The notes: a model not told the origin generated them from the letters alone. A DNA stretch of 13,799 nucleotides from an uncultured Desulfovibrio sp. (GCF_949282365.1 NZ_CASDOY010000053.1:1-13799), one strand, 5' to 3'. Counted from the stretch's first letter, positions 6,171 through 13,799 are shown. Program-made: numbers and translations.

Positions 6171-7757
6171 GTGGAAAACCGGGAAAAGAGTCCTAAGAAG
6201 CAAAAGATCAAGCTGAATACCAAGTCGCAGCACGCCGCCTATTTCATGCCCATGCTTGAGGGCTTTGCCGAGCGCGACATGCTCAACGAAGTCATCAAAA
6301 ACCGCGTCGTCAAGGCCTGTGATCTGCTGGACGCCGGTGTACCGCTGTTCCCCAATGATTTCCGCAAGGAACATGCCGTCAGCTGGGTGCTGGACAACTT
6401 CGGCGACCTGAGCGCCGAAGAGCTGGAAGGCAAGGGCGATGTCTTTGCCATCGCCGGCCGCATCGTCTCGCTGCGTTCCTTCGGCAAGGTGGCCTTCTTC
6501 CACATCATGGACGAGAGCGGCCGCATCCAGTGCTATGCCAGCCGCGAGGAACTGCCCGAAGCCGTGTACAATGTCGTCAAGAAACTGGACGTGGGCGACA
6601 TCGTGGGCGTGTCCGGCCACCTTTTCCACACCAAGACCGGCGAGCTGACCATCTCCTGTCGCAACCTCAAGCTCATCACGCGTTCCATGCGCCCCCTGCC
6701 GGAAAAGTACCACGGCCTCAAGGACATGGAGACCCGCTACCGCCAGCGCTATGTGGACCTCATCGTCACCGAGCGCTCCCGCGAGATCTTCCGCAAGCGC
6801 AGCCTGATCGTGAGCGAGTTCCGCCGCTTCCTCGAGGAGCGCGGCTTCATGGAAGTGGAGACGCCCATGATGCAGGCCGTGGCCGGCGGCGCCACCGCCC
6901 GCCCCTTCGAGACCTTCCACAACGCCCTGGACCTCAAGCTCTACATGCGCATCGCGCCCGAGCTCTACCTCAAGCGCCTGCTGGTGGGCGGTTTTGAAAA
7001 GGTCTTCGAGCTCAACCGCAACTTCCGCAACGAAGGCATCGACACCCGGCACAACCCCGAGTTCACCTCCTGTGAGTTCTACTGGGCCTACGCCAACTTC
7101 CACGACCTCATGGACCTGACCGAGGAGCTCTTCGCCCGTCTGGCCCAAAAGGTCTGCGGCAGCACGGTCATCACCTACCAGGGCCAGGAGATCGACCTGA
7201 CCCCCGGCAAGTGGACCCGCCTGTCCTTTTACGAGTCCCTGACCAAGATCGGCGGCCACAGCCCCGAATTCTACAACGATTACGGCAAGGTGCGCGACTA
7301 CATCCGCAGCCGTGGCGAAAAGGCCACCGACAGCGAGAGCCTGCCCAAGCTGCACGCCAAGCTCTTCGACCTGGACGTGGAAGAGAAGCTGGTCCAGCCC
7401 CACTTCATCTACCACTACCCCACCGAGATCTCGCCCCTGTCGCGCCGCAACAACGAGCGTCCCGACCTGACGGACCGCTTTGAACTGTTCATCACCGGTC
7501 GTGAGCTGGCCAACGCCTTTTCCGAGCTCAACGATCCCGTTGACCAGCGCCTGCGCTTTGAAGAGCAGGTGCGCGAAAAGGAAGCCGGCGACGACGAAGC
7601 CCACGCCATGGACGAGGATTTCCTGCGCGCCCTGGAATACGGCATGCCCCCGGCGGCCGGCGAAGGCATCGGCATCGACCGCCTCGTCATGCTGCTGACG
7701 GATTCGGCCTCCATCCGCGAAGTCATCCTCTTCCCGCTGCTGCGTCCGGAGTTCTAA
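6171..7757 (+). CDS. lysS: Lysyl-tRNA synthetase, class II
   Basis: This cytosolic enzyme charges tRNA-Lys with lysine using ATP. The 528-residue protein has the N-terminal OB-fold anticodon-binding domain (about residues 92-170, with IAGRIVSLRSFGKVAFFHI). The class II catalytic core follows: motif 1 around RGFMEVETPMMQ (224-235), motif 2 FRNEGIDTRHNPEFTSCEFY (285-304), and motif 3 GEGIGIDRLVMLLT (497-510). The C terminus FPLLRPEF corresponds to the usual FPxxRP ending. It starts with GTG at 6171, preceded by AGGAG (6160-6164) at 6-nt spacing; a nearby ATG at 6149 is in another frame. The N terminus is about 20 residues longer than in E. coli, with a Lys-rich start. It leads the lol-bam operon, 6 bp before the permease gene. 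Confidence 0.97.
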   Translation: MENREKSPKKQKIKLNTKSQHAAYFMPMLEGFAERDMLNEVIKNRVVKACDLLDAGVPLFPNDFRKEHAVSWVLDNFGDLSAEELEGKGDVFAIAGRIVSLRSFGKVAFFHIMDESGRIQCYASREELPEAVYNVVKKLDVGDIVGVSGHLFHTKTGELTISCRNLKLITRSMRPLPEKYHGLKDMETRYRQRYVDLIVTERSREIFRKRSLIVSEFRRFLEERGFMEVETPMMQAVAGGATARPFETFHNALDLKLYMRIAPELYLKRLLVGGFEKVFELNRNFRNEGIDTRHNPEFTSCEFYWAYANFHDLMDLTEELFARLAQKVCGSTVITYQGQEIDLTPGKWTRLSFYESLTKIGGHSPEFYNDYGKVRDYIRSRGEKATDSESLPKLHAKLFDLDVEEKLVQPHFIYHYPTEISPLSRRNNERPDLTDRFELFITGRELANAFSELNDPVDQRLRFEEQVREKEAGDDEAHAMDEDFLRALEYGMPPAAGEGIGIDRLVMLLTDSASIREVILFPLLRPEF

Positions 7758-7763
7758 ACAAGC

Positions 7764-8996
7764 ATGCGCATGCCCTTCGAGCTGTTCGTGGCGCTGCGGT
7801 ACCTCTTTTCGCGCCGCAAGCAGACCTTCATCTACATCATCTCCATCATGTCCATCCTGGGCGTGGCCCTCGGCGTCGGCGCCCTGGTGGTGGTGCTGGG
7901 CGTCTACAACGGCCTGACCACGGACATGCGGGACAAGATCATCGGCGCCAACGCCCACGGCATCGTCATGTCCTATGTGCCCGCGGCCTTCCAGCAGCAC
8001 CCCGACCTGGTGCGGCGGGTGGAGGCCGTGGAGCATGTGCGCGGCGCCACGCCCTTCATCTATACGGAAGTGATGCTCTCCGCGGCCGGCGGCGTCAAAG
8101 GCCTGGTGCTGCGCGGCATCGACCCCGAAAGCGCGCCCCGGGTCCTGAGCATGCTGCGCGAGATCCGGCGCGGTTCCGTGGCCGGGCTGCAGCGCGAGGG
8201 CACGCCGGGCATCGTCATCGGCGAGGAACTGGCCAAGCGCCTGGGCATCGGCCTGGGCAGCCGCGTCAACCTGCTCTCCCCCTCGGGCGAGAAGAACGCC
8301 GCCGGCTATTCGCCGCGCATCCGCCCCTTCGAGGTGGTGGGCATCTTCAAGACCGGCATGTTCGAATACGACGCCACCCTGGCCTTCGTGAGCCTGCAGG
8401 CCGCGCGCGAGATCCTCGGCCTGCCGGACGGCTTCCTGACCGGCATCGAGATCATGGTGGACGACGTCTACAAGGCCGACAGCATCGCCCAGGGCGTGCA
8501 GGACGCCCTGGGATCCCCCTTCTATGTGCGCCACTGGATGGAGATGAACGCCAACCTGTTCGCGGCCCTCAAGCTGGAGAAGATCGGCATGTTCATCCTG
8601 CTGACCATGGTGGTGCTCATCGGCTCCTTCTCCATCGTGACCTCGCTGGTGATGCTGGTCATGGAAAAGACCCGCGATATCGCCATCCTGATGTCCATGG
8701 GCGCCACACGCAGGATGATCCGGCGCATCTTCATGCTGCAGGGCACCATCATCGGTTTCGTGGGCACCCTGCTGGGCTACGGCATGGGCCTGAGCCTGGG
8801 CTGGGCCCTGAAGCGCTACCGTTTCATCAAGCTGCCCGAGAACGTCTACACCCTGGACCACCTGCCCATCATCATCACCTGGCAGGACGTCCTCATCATC
8901 GGGGCCAGCGCCATGCTGCTCTGTTTCCTGGCAACCCTGTACCCGGCGCGGCAGGCCGCACGCCTTGAGCCCGCGGAAGCTTTGCGCTACGAGTGA
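7764..8996 (+). CDS. lolC: LolC/LolE-type lipoprotein-releasing ABC permease
   Basis: This inner-membrane permease extracts mature lipoproteins from the inner membrane for transfer to the periplasmic carrier LolA. At 410 residues it has the usual LolC/E length. There is one helix near residues 24-48 and a large periplasmic domain at about 49-270. Three further helices lie near 273-300, 325-347 and 368-392. The cytoplasmic coupling segment EKTRDIAILMSMGATRRMIR (301-320) docks on the ATPase. The C terminus YPARQAARLEPAEALRYE is diagnostic for the MacB/LolC permease family. Only one permease gene lies in the operon, so the transporter may be a homodimer of this subunit with two LolD, as in LolF-type systems, unless a second permease is elsewhere. 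The start could be ATG 7764 or 7770; GGAG (7748-7751) lies in the end of lysS. Confidence 0.93.
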   Translation: MRMPFELFVALRYLFSRRKQTFIYIISIMSILGVALGVGALVVVLGVYNGLTTDMRDKIIGANAHGIVMSYVPAAFQQHPDLVRRVEAVEHVRGATPFIYTEVMLSAAGGVKGLVLRGIDPESAPRVLSMLREIRRGSVAGLQREGTPGIVIGEELAKRLGIGLGSRVNLLSPSGEKNAAGYSPRIRPFEVVGIFKTGMFEYDATLAFVSLQAAREILGLPDGFLTGIEIMVDDVYKADSIAQGVQDALGSPFYVRHWMEMNANLFAALKLEKIGMFILLTMVVLIGSFSIVTSLVMLVMEKTRDIAILMSMGATRRMIRRIFMLQGTIIGFVGTLLGYGMGLSLGWALKRYRFIKLPENVYTLDHLPIIITWQDVLIIGASAMLLCFLATLYPARQAARLEPAEALRYE

Positions 8997-8998
8997 CC

Positions 8999-9682
8999 AT
9001 GGCCGAACTTTATAAATTCGAACATGTGGGCAAGCGTTTTCCCGGCCCGGAAAATCTGGAGATCTTCAAGGATATCAACCTGTCCGTGGAAGAAGGCGAG
9101 TCCCTGGCCATCGTGGGGACTTCCGGCTCCGGCAAGAGTACCCTCTTGCATCTTATGGGGGCTCTTGATACTCCAAGCAGTGGAAAAATATTTTTTGACG
9201 GTCAGGACATGGCCGTGATGAAACCGGAGGAAAAGGCCCGCTTCCGCAACAGGACGCTGGGCTTCGTCTTCCAGTTCCATCATCTCCTGCCGGAATTCTC
9301 GGCCCTGGAGAATGTGGCCATGCCGGCCCTGATAGGCGGCGCCTGCCGGAGCGATGTGCTGCCCGATGCCCGCACCATGCTGGAGCGCGTGGGCCTTGCC
9401 CACCGGGTGGAGAGCAAGGTCTCCACCCTGTCCGGCGGGGAGCGGCAGCGGGTGGCCATCGCGCGCGCTGTCCTGCTGCGCCCCCGGGTGCTCCTGGCCG
9501 ACGAGCCCACGGGCAACCTTGATGAAAGTACCGGCGAACAGGTCAGTGCCCTGATGCGCGAACTGAACCGCGAACTGGGCATGACCCTTGTGGTCGTCAC
9601 CCACAACCGCGACCTGGCCGCCACCATGAATCGCAGTCTGGAACTGAGAGCGGGGACTCTGTATGAAAAAACATTTGTGTAA
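8999..9682 (+). CDS. lolD: Lipoprotein-releasing system ATP-binding protein LolD
   Basis: This cytoplasmic ABC ATPase powers the adjacent LolC-type permease. The 227-residue protein carries Walker A GTSGSGKST (residues 40-48), the Q-loop in FVFQFHHLLPEF (Gln92), signature LSGGERQRVAIARA (144-157), Walker B VLLADEP (164-170, Glu169 catalytic), the D-loop NLDEST and the H-loop in VVTHN (His202). Wording such as FVFQFHHLLPEFSALENVAMP is typical of LolD. ATG 8999 follows the permease stop (8994-8996) by 2 bp; a GTG at 8993 overlapping that stop is an alternative in the same frame. Its 3' end overlaps bamA by 20 bp. Codons 49-69 (9143-9205) are A/T-rich and use rare codons, unlike the rest of the gene. 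Confidence 0.95.
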   Translation: MAELYKFEHVGKRFPGPENLEIFKDINLSVEEGESLAIVGTSGSGKSTLLHLMGALDTPSSGKIFFDGQDMAVMKPEEKARFRNRTLGFVFQFHHLLPEFSALENVAMPALIGGACRSDVLPDARTMLERVGLAHRVESKVSTLSGGERQRVAIARAVLLRPRVLLADEPTGNLDESTGEQVSALMRELNRELGMTLVVVTHNRDLAATMNRSLELRAGTLYEKTFV

Positions 9683-12431
9683 TTGGCTGGGCCTGTTCTG
9701 CTTCGCCCTGCTGGTCTGCCTGCCGGGCGCTGCCGCCCTGCAGGCCGCAGGCAATACGGTGCTGGTGCTGCCGTTCCAGGTCACTGCCGGTCCCGAGATG
9801 CCCAATGCGGCCCAGGACGTGCCGCAGATCATCGGCTCGGAACTGCAGCAGCGCGGCCTGTCCGTCATTCCCATGGACAAGGCGCGCTCCCTGCTCTCGT
9901 CCCGCGGCGGCAGCATCGACATGGCCGCGGCCCGCGAACTGGGCAAGAAGGCCGGGGCCGATCTCGTGCTGTTCGGCAGCTTCGCCCAGAACGGCGAAGG
10001 CTTCGCCCTGAAGAGCCTGCTGGTGCCGGTGAATGAAGGCCAGGCCAGGCCCGCCAATTTCGACCGTCCCTCCCTGTTGAGCCTCAACGAATGCGCCGCC
10101 GCCATGGCCGGGCAGGCCTCCGGCATGCTGGGCGGGGCTTCCGGCGCCGCCCCCGCGGCCAGCAGCGCCCCCCGCACCGAGCCGACGGATCCCATCGGCC
10201 GGGCCGACTTCGTGCCCATGGGCACGGCCAAGGGCGCCCTGGCCGACGTACAGGTGCGCGGCCTCAAGGTCATGGACCCGGAAGTGGTCCTCATGCGCCT
10301 CTCCATCCGCAAGGGGGACACCCCCTCCGCCAATGACATCAACGAAGAAGTCAAGCGCATCTGGGAACTGGGCTACTTCAGCGACGTCCAGGCCACCATG
10401 GAAGGCAATGTGCTGGTCTTCACCGTGGTGGAAAAGCCCCGCATCGAGAACATCATCGTGGAAGGCTCCCACGAGATCGACGCCGAAGACGTCATCGCCG
10501 CCATGGGCACCAAGTCCGGCAACGTGCTCAACGAGCAGCTCCTCGCCGACGACCTGCAGAAGATCAACGAGCTCTACCGCAAGGAAGGCTACTACCTGGC
10601 CCGCTCCAGCTACCGCCTGGACAGCCGCTCCGGCGGCCGTGGCGCCATCCTGGTCATCCAGGTGGAAGAAGGCAAGAAGCTCTACATCAAGGAAGTGAAG
10701 ATCGACGGTCTGGAACAGCTGGACAAGGGCGACATGGACAAATACCTGGCGCTCAAGCCCCGCAACATCTTCTCCTGGTTCACGGGCACCGGCGTGCTCA
10801 AGGAAGAACATCTGGAGCGCGATACCAACGCCATCGCCGCCTACGGCCTGAACCAGGGCTTTGTGGACATCCAGGTGGCCGCCCCTGATGTGGAATACAA
10901 GGAAGACGGCATCTACGTCACCTTCAAGGTCCACGAAGGCCCCCGCTACAAGATCCGCGAGATCAAGTTCGGCGGCGACATCATCGACGACGAAGACAAG
11001 ATGCTGGATGTCATCGAGATGGACGAATGGAAGAAGGACAACGACTACTTCTCCATCACCGTCATGCAGGAAGACAGCAAGCGCCTGACCAACTTCTACA
11101 CCGACCGCGGCTATGCCTTCGCCGAAGTGGACACCCGCGTCATGAAGGTGGACGGCGACGAGCCCATGGTGGACGTGGGCTACATGGTCAACAAGAAGGA
11201 AAAGGTCTTCATCCGCCGCCTGATGGTGGACGGCAACGTCAAGACCCGCGACAACGTCATCCTGCGCGAGATGCGCCTGGGCGACGGCGACCAGTACGAA
11301 GGCGAAAAGATGCGCCGCTCCGCGGAGCGCCTGAACCGCCTGCGCTACTTCACGGCCATCGACAGCGAGCTGATCCCCACCGACCGTCCCGACGAGGTGG
11401 ACCTCAAGATCAAGGTCAAGGAAGACAATACCGGCGCCCTGATGGGCGGTATCGGCTACTCCACCTACTATGACGTGGGCGTGACGGCCTCCATCATGGA
11501 ACGCAACCTCTTCGGCCGCGGCTACCAGGTGCAGCTGCAGGGTTTCTTCTCCTGGCGGCGCACCTCGGGCGTGCTCTCCTTCACCAACCCGCGCATCTAC
11601 GATACCGAGCTCTCCTTCGGCAACGACATCTACTACATCTACGACTACTGGGACGACTTCACCAAGGAGACCATCGGCGACACCATCCGCTTCGGCTATC
11701 CCATCGGGGAATACACCTCCGTGGGTCTGGGCTACCGCCTGGAACGCTACGACCTCTATGACGTGGATGCCGACGCCTCGCCCTACATCTCCGACTACAA
11801 GGGCACCAACTGGACCAGCGCCATCTCGGCCCGCATCCTGCGCGACACCACCGACGACCGCGCCCGTCCCACCAAGGGCACCATCGCCCGCCTGTGGGCT
11901 GAATACGGCGGCGGCGGCCTGGGCGGTACCGACAACTTCGTCAAGGCCGTGGCCGACTGGCAGGGCTTCTGGTCCATCAATCCCGAAAACACCTTCCATG
12001 TGCGCGCCCGCGTGGGCGGCGTGTTCCAGAACACCAGCAGCCGCGTGCCCGTGTTCGAACGCTTCTGGCTGGGCGGCATGGACACCATCCGCGGCTACTC
12101 CTACTCCGACATCTCGCCCCGAGACAAAAGATACGGCGGCGACCAGATCGGTGGCGACCGCATGGGCGTGCTGAACGTGGAATATGTCTGGACCTTCCAG
12201 AAGGATATGGGCCTGGCGCTGGTGCCCTTCTTCGATGCCGGTTTCAACATCGACCACAAGACCATGGCCGACGACCTCAACGACAAGATCGTCTACTCCG
12301 CCGGTCTGGAACTGCGCTGGCGTTCGCCCATGGGCGACCTGCGCCTGGCCTACGGCTATCCCCTGTCCAAGGACTATGACGGCGAGCGCGAGCAGGGCCG
12401 TCTGGAATTCAGCATGGGCCAGTTCTTCTAG
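9663..12431 (+). CDS. bamA: Outer-membrane assembly factor BamA with extra N-terminal domain
   Basis: BamA is the essential Omp85-family pore that folds beta-barrel proteins into the outer membrane. This 922-residue form is longer than the roughly 800 of E. coli. After a signal peptide (residues 1-29) there is an additional alpha/beta domain (about 30-125: NTVLVLPFQV at 31-40, RELGKKAGADLVLFGSFAQN at 91-110) resembling TolB-N/CsgG/FlgO-type domains. An Ala/Ser/Pro-rich linker follows (about 145-190), then five POTRA domains (about 193-258, 259-337, 338-426, 427-511, 512-587). The 16-strand barrel runs from about 588 to 922. The barrel has the conserved loop-6 motif as DTIRGYSYSD (807-816) and ends RLEFSMGQFF, a typical beta-signal with terminal Phe. 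The start lies inside lolD, and a strong terminator follows. Confidence 0.96.
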   Translation: MKKHLCNWLGLFCFALLVCLPGAAALQAAGNTVLVLPFQVTAGPEMPNAAQDVPQIIGSELQQRGLSVIPMDKARSLLSSRGGSIDMAAARELGKKAGADLVLFGSFAQNGEGFALKSLLVPVNEGQARPANFDRPSLLSLNECAAAMAGQASGMLGGASGAAPAASSAPRTEPTDPIGRADFVPMGTAKGALADVQVRGLKVMDPEVVLMRLSIRKGDTPSANDINEEVKRIWELGYFSDVQATMEGNVLVFTVVEKPRIENIIVEGSHEIDAEDVIAAMGTKSGNVLNEQLLADDLQKINELYRKEGYYLARSSYRLDSRSGGRGAILVIQVEEGKKLYIKEVKIDGLEQLDKGDMDKYLALKPRNIFSWFTGTGVLKEEHLERDTNAIAAYGLNQGFVDIQVAAPDVEYKEDGIYVTFKVHEGPRYKIREIKFGGDIIDDEDKMLDVIEMDEWKKDNDYFSITVMQEDSKRLTNFYTDRGYAFAEVDTRVMKVDGDEPMVDVGYMVNKKEKVFIRRLMVDGNVKTRDNVILREMRLGDGDQYEGEKMRRSAERLNRLRYFTAIDSELIPTDRPDEVDLKIKVKEDNTGALMGGIGYSTYYDVGVTASIMERNLFGRGYQVQLQGFFSWRRTSGVLSFTNPRIYDTELSFGNDIYYIYDYWDDFTKETIGDTIRFGYPIGEYTSVGLGYRLERYDLYDVDADASPYISDYKGTNWTSAISARILRDTTDDRARPTKGTIARLWAEYGGGGLGGTDNFVKAVADWQGFWSINPENTFHVRARVGGVFQNTSSRVPVFERFWLGGMDTIRGYSYSDISPRDKRYGGDQIGGDRMGVLNVEYVWTFQKDMGLALVPFFDAGFNIDHKTMADDLNDKIVYSAGLELRWRSPMGDLRLAYGYPLSKDYDGEREQGRLEFSMGQFF

Positions 12432-12453
12432 GCCACGGCTGGCCATAGCGTCA

Positions 12454-12481
12454 AAAAAAGCTCCCTTCGGGGAGCTTTTTT
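12454..12481. terminator. Bidirectional intrinsic terminator after bamA
   Basis: Six A residues and GCTCCC (12454-12465), the tetraloop TTCG (12466-12469), and GGGAGC with six T residues (12470-12481) form a perfect 12-bp stem with runs of A and T on either side. The UUCG loop adds stability. It ends the lysS-lolC-lolD-bamA transcript and insulates the next gene. Confidence 0.95.
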
Positions 12482-12573
12482 CATGTCGGGAAGCAGACAG
12501 CCGGACAGGCCGCCTCGGGGAACGGCATCCGTATTTTTTGTGATCCCATACAGTTATGGAGAATACTTTTCCG

Positions 12574-12589
12574 TGGCACGCAACCTGCA
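12574..12589 (+). promoter_or_regulatory. Candidate sigma-54 (-24/-12) promoter
   Basis: TGGCACG (12574-12580), 4 nt, then CTGCA (12585-12589) matches the sigma-54 consensus TGGCACG-N4-TTGCA with a single mismatch. The invariant GG and GC are separated by the required 10 bp. The predicted start is near 12600, about 50 nt before the ATG at 12652. An inverted repeat CCATA-CAGT-TATGG (12546-12559) lies upstream and might bind a regulator. A weaker sigma-70 pair (TTGTGA at 12538, AATACT at 12562, 18-nt spacer) also exists. Function is inferred. Confidence 0.6.
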
Positions 12590-12651
12590 TAGGCAGGGGC
12601 ACGGCAAGGCTCCCCTCCCGGGAGCAGCCATGACCCAACGAGTCCTTTGCC

Positions 12652-13799
12652 ATGGCCAGGAAAACAGCTTCTCCCGTCCCTCCTCCGCAATCCCCCGGCA
12701 TGATCGCGCGCATGCTGCCGCCCCTGGGCTTCATCCTGGCCTTCTGTCTGCTGGCGGTCTTCTGCCACTCTCTCGGCCACAGCGCGCCCCTCTCCGCGGA
12801 ACAGCGCTACACGGCGGCCAAGGCCGATATGGACAGGCTCCACGACGATGCCCGGCGTGGCATGCAACGCGCGCCCTGGGAAGAGCTGGCCGCGACCTTC
12901 CACGAGCTGCACCGCAGCGCCCCCTCCTGGCCCAACCGGCCCGCGGCCCTGTTCAAGACGGCGGAATGCTATGAAGAGCTTTCCCGCCGCTCCTTCGCGG
13001 CCGCCGATGCCCGCAAGGCCGCCGAGGTCTTCGCGGACGTGGCCCGCCAGCACGCCAGCAGCCGCCTGGCCGACGACGCCCTGCTGCGCGCCGCCCGCAT
13101 CCGCGCCGACAGGCTCAAGGATCGCCAGGGCGCCCTGAAGCTGCTGGCAGCGCTCTGCCGCGACTATCCGCGCGGCGACATGTACGCCGAGGCCTGCCGC
13201 CTGCGCCGGGAGCTCGATCCGGGCGCGGCCCCTGTCCAGGCTGCGGCCCGGGCCCAGGACCCGGCGCGGACGCAGGCTGCGGCCCGTCAGATATCCGACG
13301 CTCCCGCCCGGGGCGCTGCCCGTAACGATGCCCGTGACGACGTCCGGCAGGCCCTGCAGCGTTACGAAAATGCCAAGCAGACCATGGAGGCCCTGCGCGC
13401 CGACAAGCGCCGTGCCTGCTGGCGCGAACCCTGGGAAGATCTGCAGGAGGACTTCCTGCAGGTCTACCGCAGCCGCCCCGGCAGGACGGTCTCGGCGGCG
13501 GCCCTGTTCCGCGCCGGCATCAGCGCCCGGAGCCTGGCGGACTGCTCGCGCCTGGCTGCCGACTACCGCACGGCGCACACCCTGCTGCTGCGCGTGCCCG
13601 ATGAATTCCCCGGCAGCGCCCTGGCCGACGATGCCCTGCTGGAAGCCGCCCGCATCAGCGCCGACAAGCTCAAGGACAGGGCCGGGGCCCTGCGTCTGCT
13701 GGCCCGGCTGGAAAAGGAATGCCCGCGCGGCGACATGCGCCCACAGGCCGCGGCCCTGCGCCGGGATCTGGCGCCGGGGCCCCGCGTCGCGGACGGGAC
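12652..13799 (+). CDS. Partial: membrane-anchored or secreted TPR-like repeat protein, possibly a cell-wall amidase N terminus
   Basis: The frame is open to the window end, giving 382 residues so far. A basic N terminus and hydrophobic stretch (about residues 22-42) form a signal peptide or anchor. The rest is Ala/Arg/Leu-rich helical sequence with two divergent copies of a unit of about 135 residues (52-188 and 238-373). They share APWEELAATF / EPWEDLQEDF, RLADDALLRAARIRADRLKD / ALADDALLEAARISADKLKD, GALKLLA / GALRLLA and YPRGDM / CPRGDM. The linker (190-230) is Ala/Arg/Gln-rich. The pattern looks TPR-like. From memory, such units precede the catalytic domain of Desulfovibrio N-acetylmuramoyl-L-alanine amidases, but no catalytic domain lies in this window, so that remains a guess. 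ATG 12652 has a poor ribosome site; the better-placed ATG 12630 is in another frame. Confidence 0.72.
   Translation, partial: MARKTASPVPPPQSPGMIARMLPPLGFILAFCLLAVFCHSLGHSAPLSAEQRYTAAKADMDRLHDDARRGMQRAPWEELAATFHELHRSAPSWPNRPAALFKTAECYEELSRRSFAAADARKAAEVFADVARQHASSRLADDALLRAARIRADRLKDRQGALKLLAALCRDYPRGDMYAEACRLRRELDPGAAPVQAAARAQDPARTQAAARQISDAPARGAARNDARDDVRQALQRYENAKQTMEALRADKRRACWREPWEDLQEDFLQVYRSRPGRTVSAAALFRAGISARSLADCSRLAADYRTAHTLLLRVPDEFPGSALADDALLEAARISADKLKDRAGALRLLARLEKECPRGDMRPQAAALRRDLAPGPRVADG

Noticed and set aside
6009..8861. A 950-codon open frame on the minus strand opposite lysS and lolC
   Set aside because: The translation is rich in His/Gly/Asp/Val with no family similarity, and the opposite strand encodes clear LysS and LolC.
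9597..12734. A 1045-codon open frame on the minus strand opposite bamA
   Set aside because: It is an antisense shadow of bamA. It would cross the strong terminator and has no recognisable domain.
12630..12974. ATG 12630 with a good GGGAG site, opening a 114-codon frame
   Set aside because: Its product is Pro/Arg/Ala-rich and overlaps the repeat protein in another frame. The self-similar repeat units show that the frame from 12652 is the coding one. At most it is a short leader that affects translation of the real gene.

Overview
The window is GC-rich chromosomal DNA from a Gram-negative bacterium. The best overall match is a Desulfovibrio-like sulfate reducer (Desulfovibrionaceae). This rests on the lysS-lolC-lolD-bamA gene order, the strong G/C third-codon bias and the protein sequences. 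The lineage is inferred by eye, without database searches. No mobile element, prophage, CRISPR array or rRNA is visible.

Layout. Positions 1-555 hold no supportable gene; most of it is very GC-rich. Next comes a strong promoter with an A/T-rich upstream element (556-615), driving two identical tandem tRNA-Thr(GGT) genes, each followed by a related hairpin plus T-run. A tight two-gene unit follows on the + strand (907-2035): a DUF486 small membrane protein and a TauE/SafE-type exporter. After another GC-rich gap (2036-2503) lies a secreted GlcG/HbpS-like protein (2504-2995) with a strong terminator.

The minus strand carries a block from 5952 down to 3115: a double-ACT-domain protein, its usual partner a UPF0210/PFL-family protein, and an AlkA-type DNA glycosylase. 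The glycosylase reading frame is broken near its N terminus. The break lies just upstream of an A AAA AAC heptamer that is in exactly the right phase to restore the frame by -1 slippage.

From 6171 the + strand carries a compact operon: lysS (GTG start), a single LolC/E-type permease, lolD and bamA. The spacings are 6 bp, a start/stop junction, and a 20-bp overlap. This links aminoacylation with outer-membrane biogenesis: LolCD releases lipoproteins from the inner membrane and BamA inserts beta-barrels into the outer membrane. BamA carries an extra N-terminal alpha/beta domain resembling TolB-N/CsgG/FlgO folds ahead of five POTRA domains. A UUCG-loop terminator closes the operon.

The last gene (12652 to beyond the window end) is a membrane-anchored or secreted protein made of two divergent copies of a ~135-residue helical, TPR-like repeat. 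It may be the N-terminal part of a Desulfovibrio-type cell-wall amidase. A close match to a sigma-54 -24/-12 promoter lies directly upstream.

Most notable items: the AlkA frameshift with its in-phase slippery heptamer, the BamA domain fusion, the sigma-54 promoter candidate, the internally duplicated C-terminal gene, and a sharp A/T-rich codon patch inside lolD.
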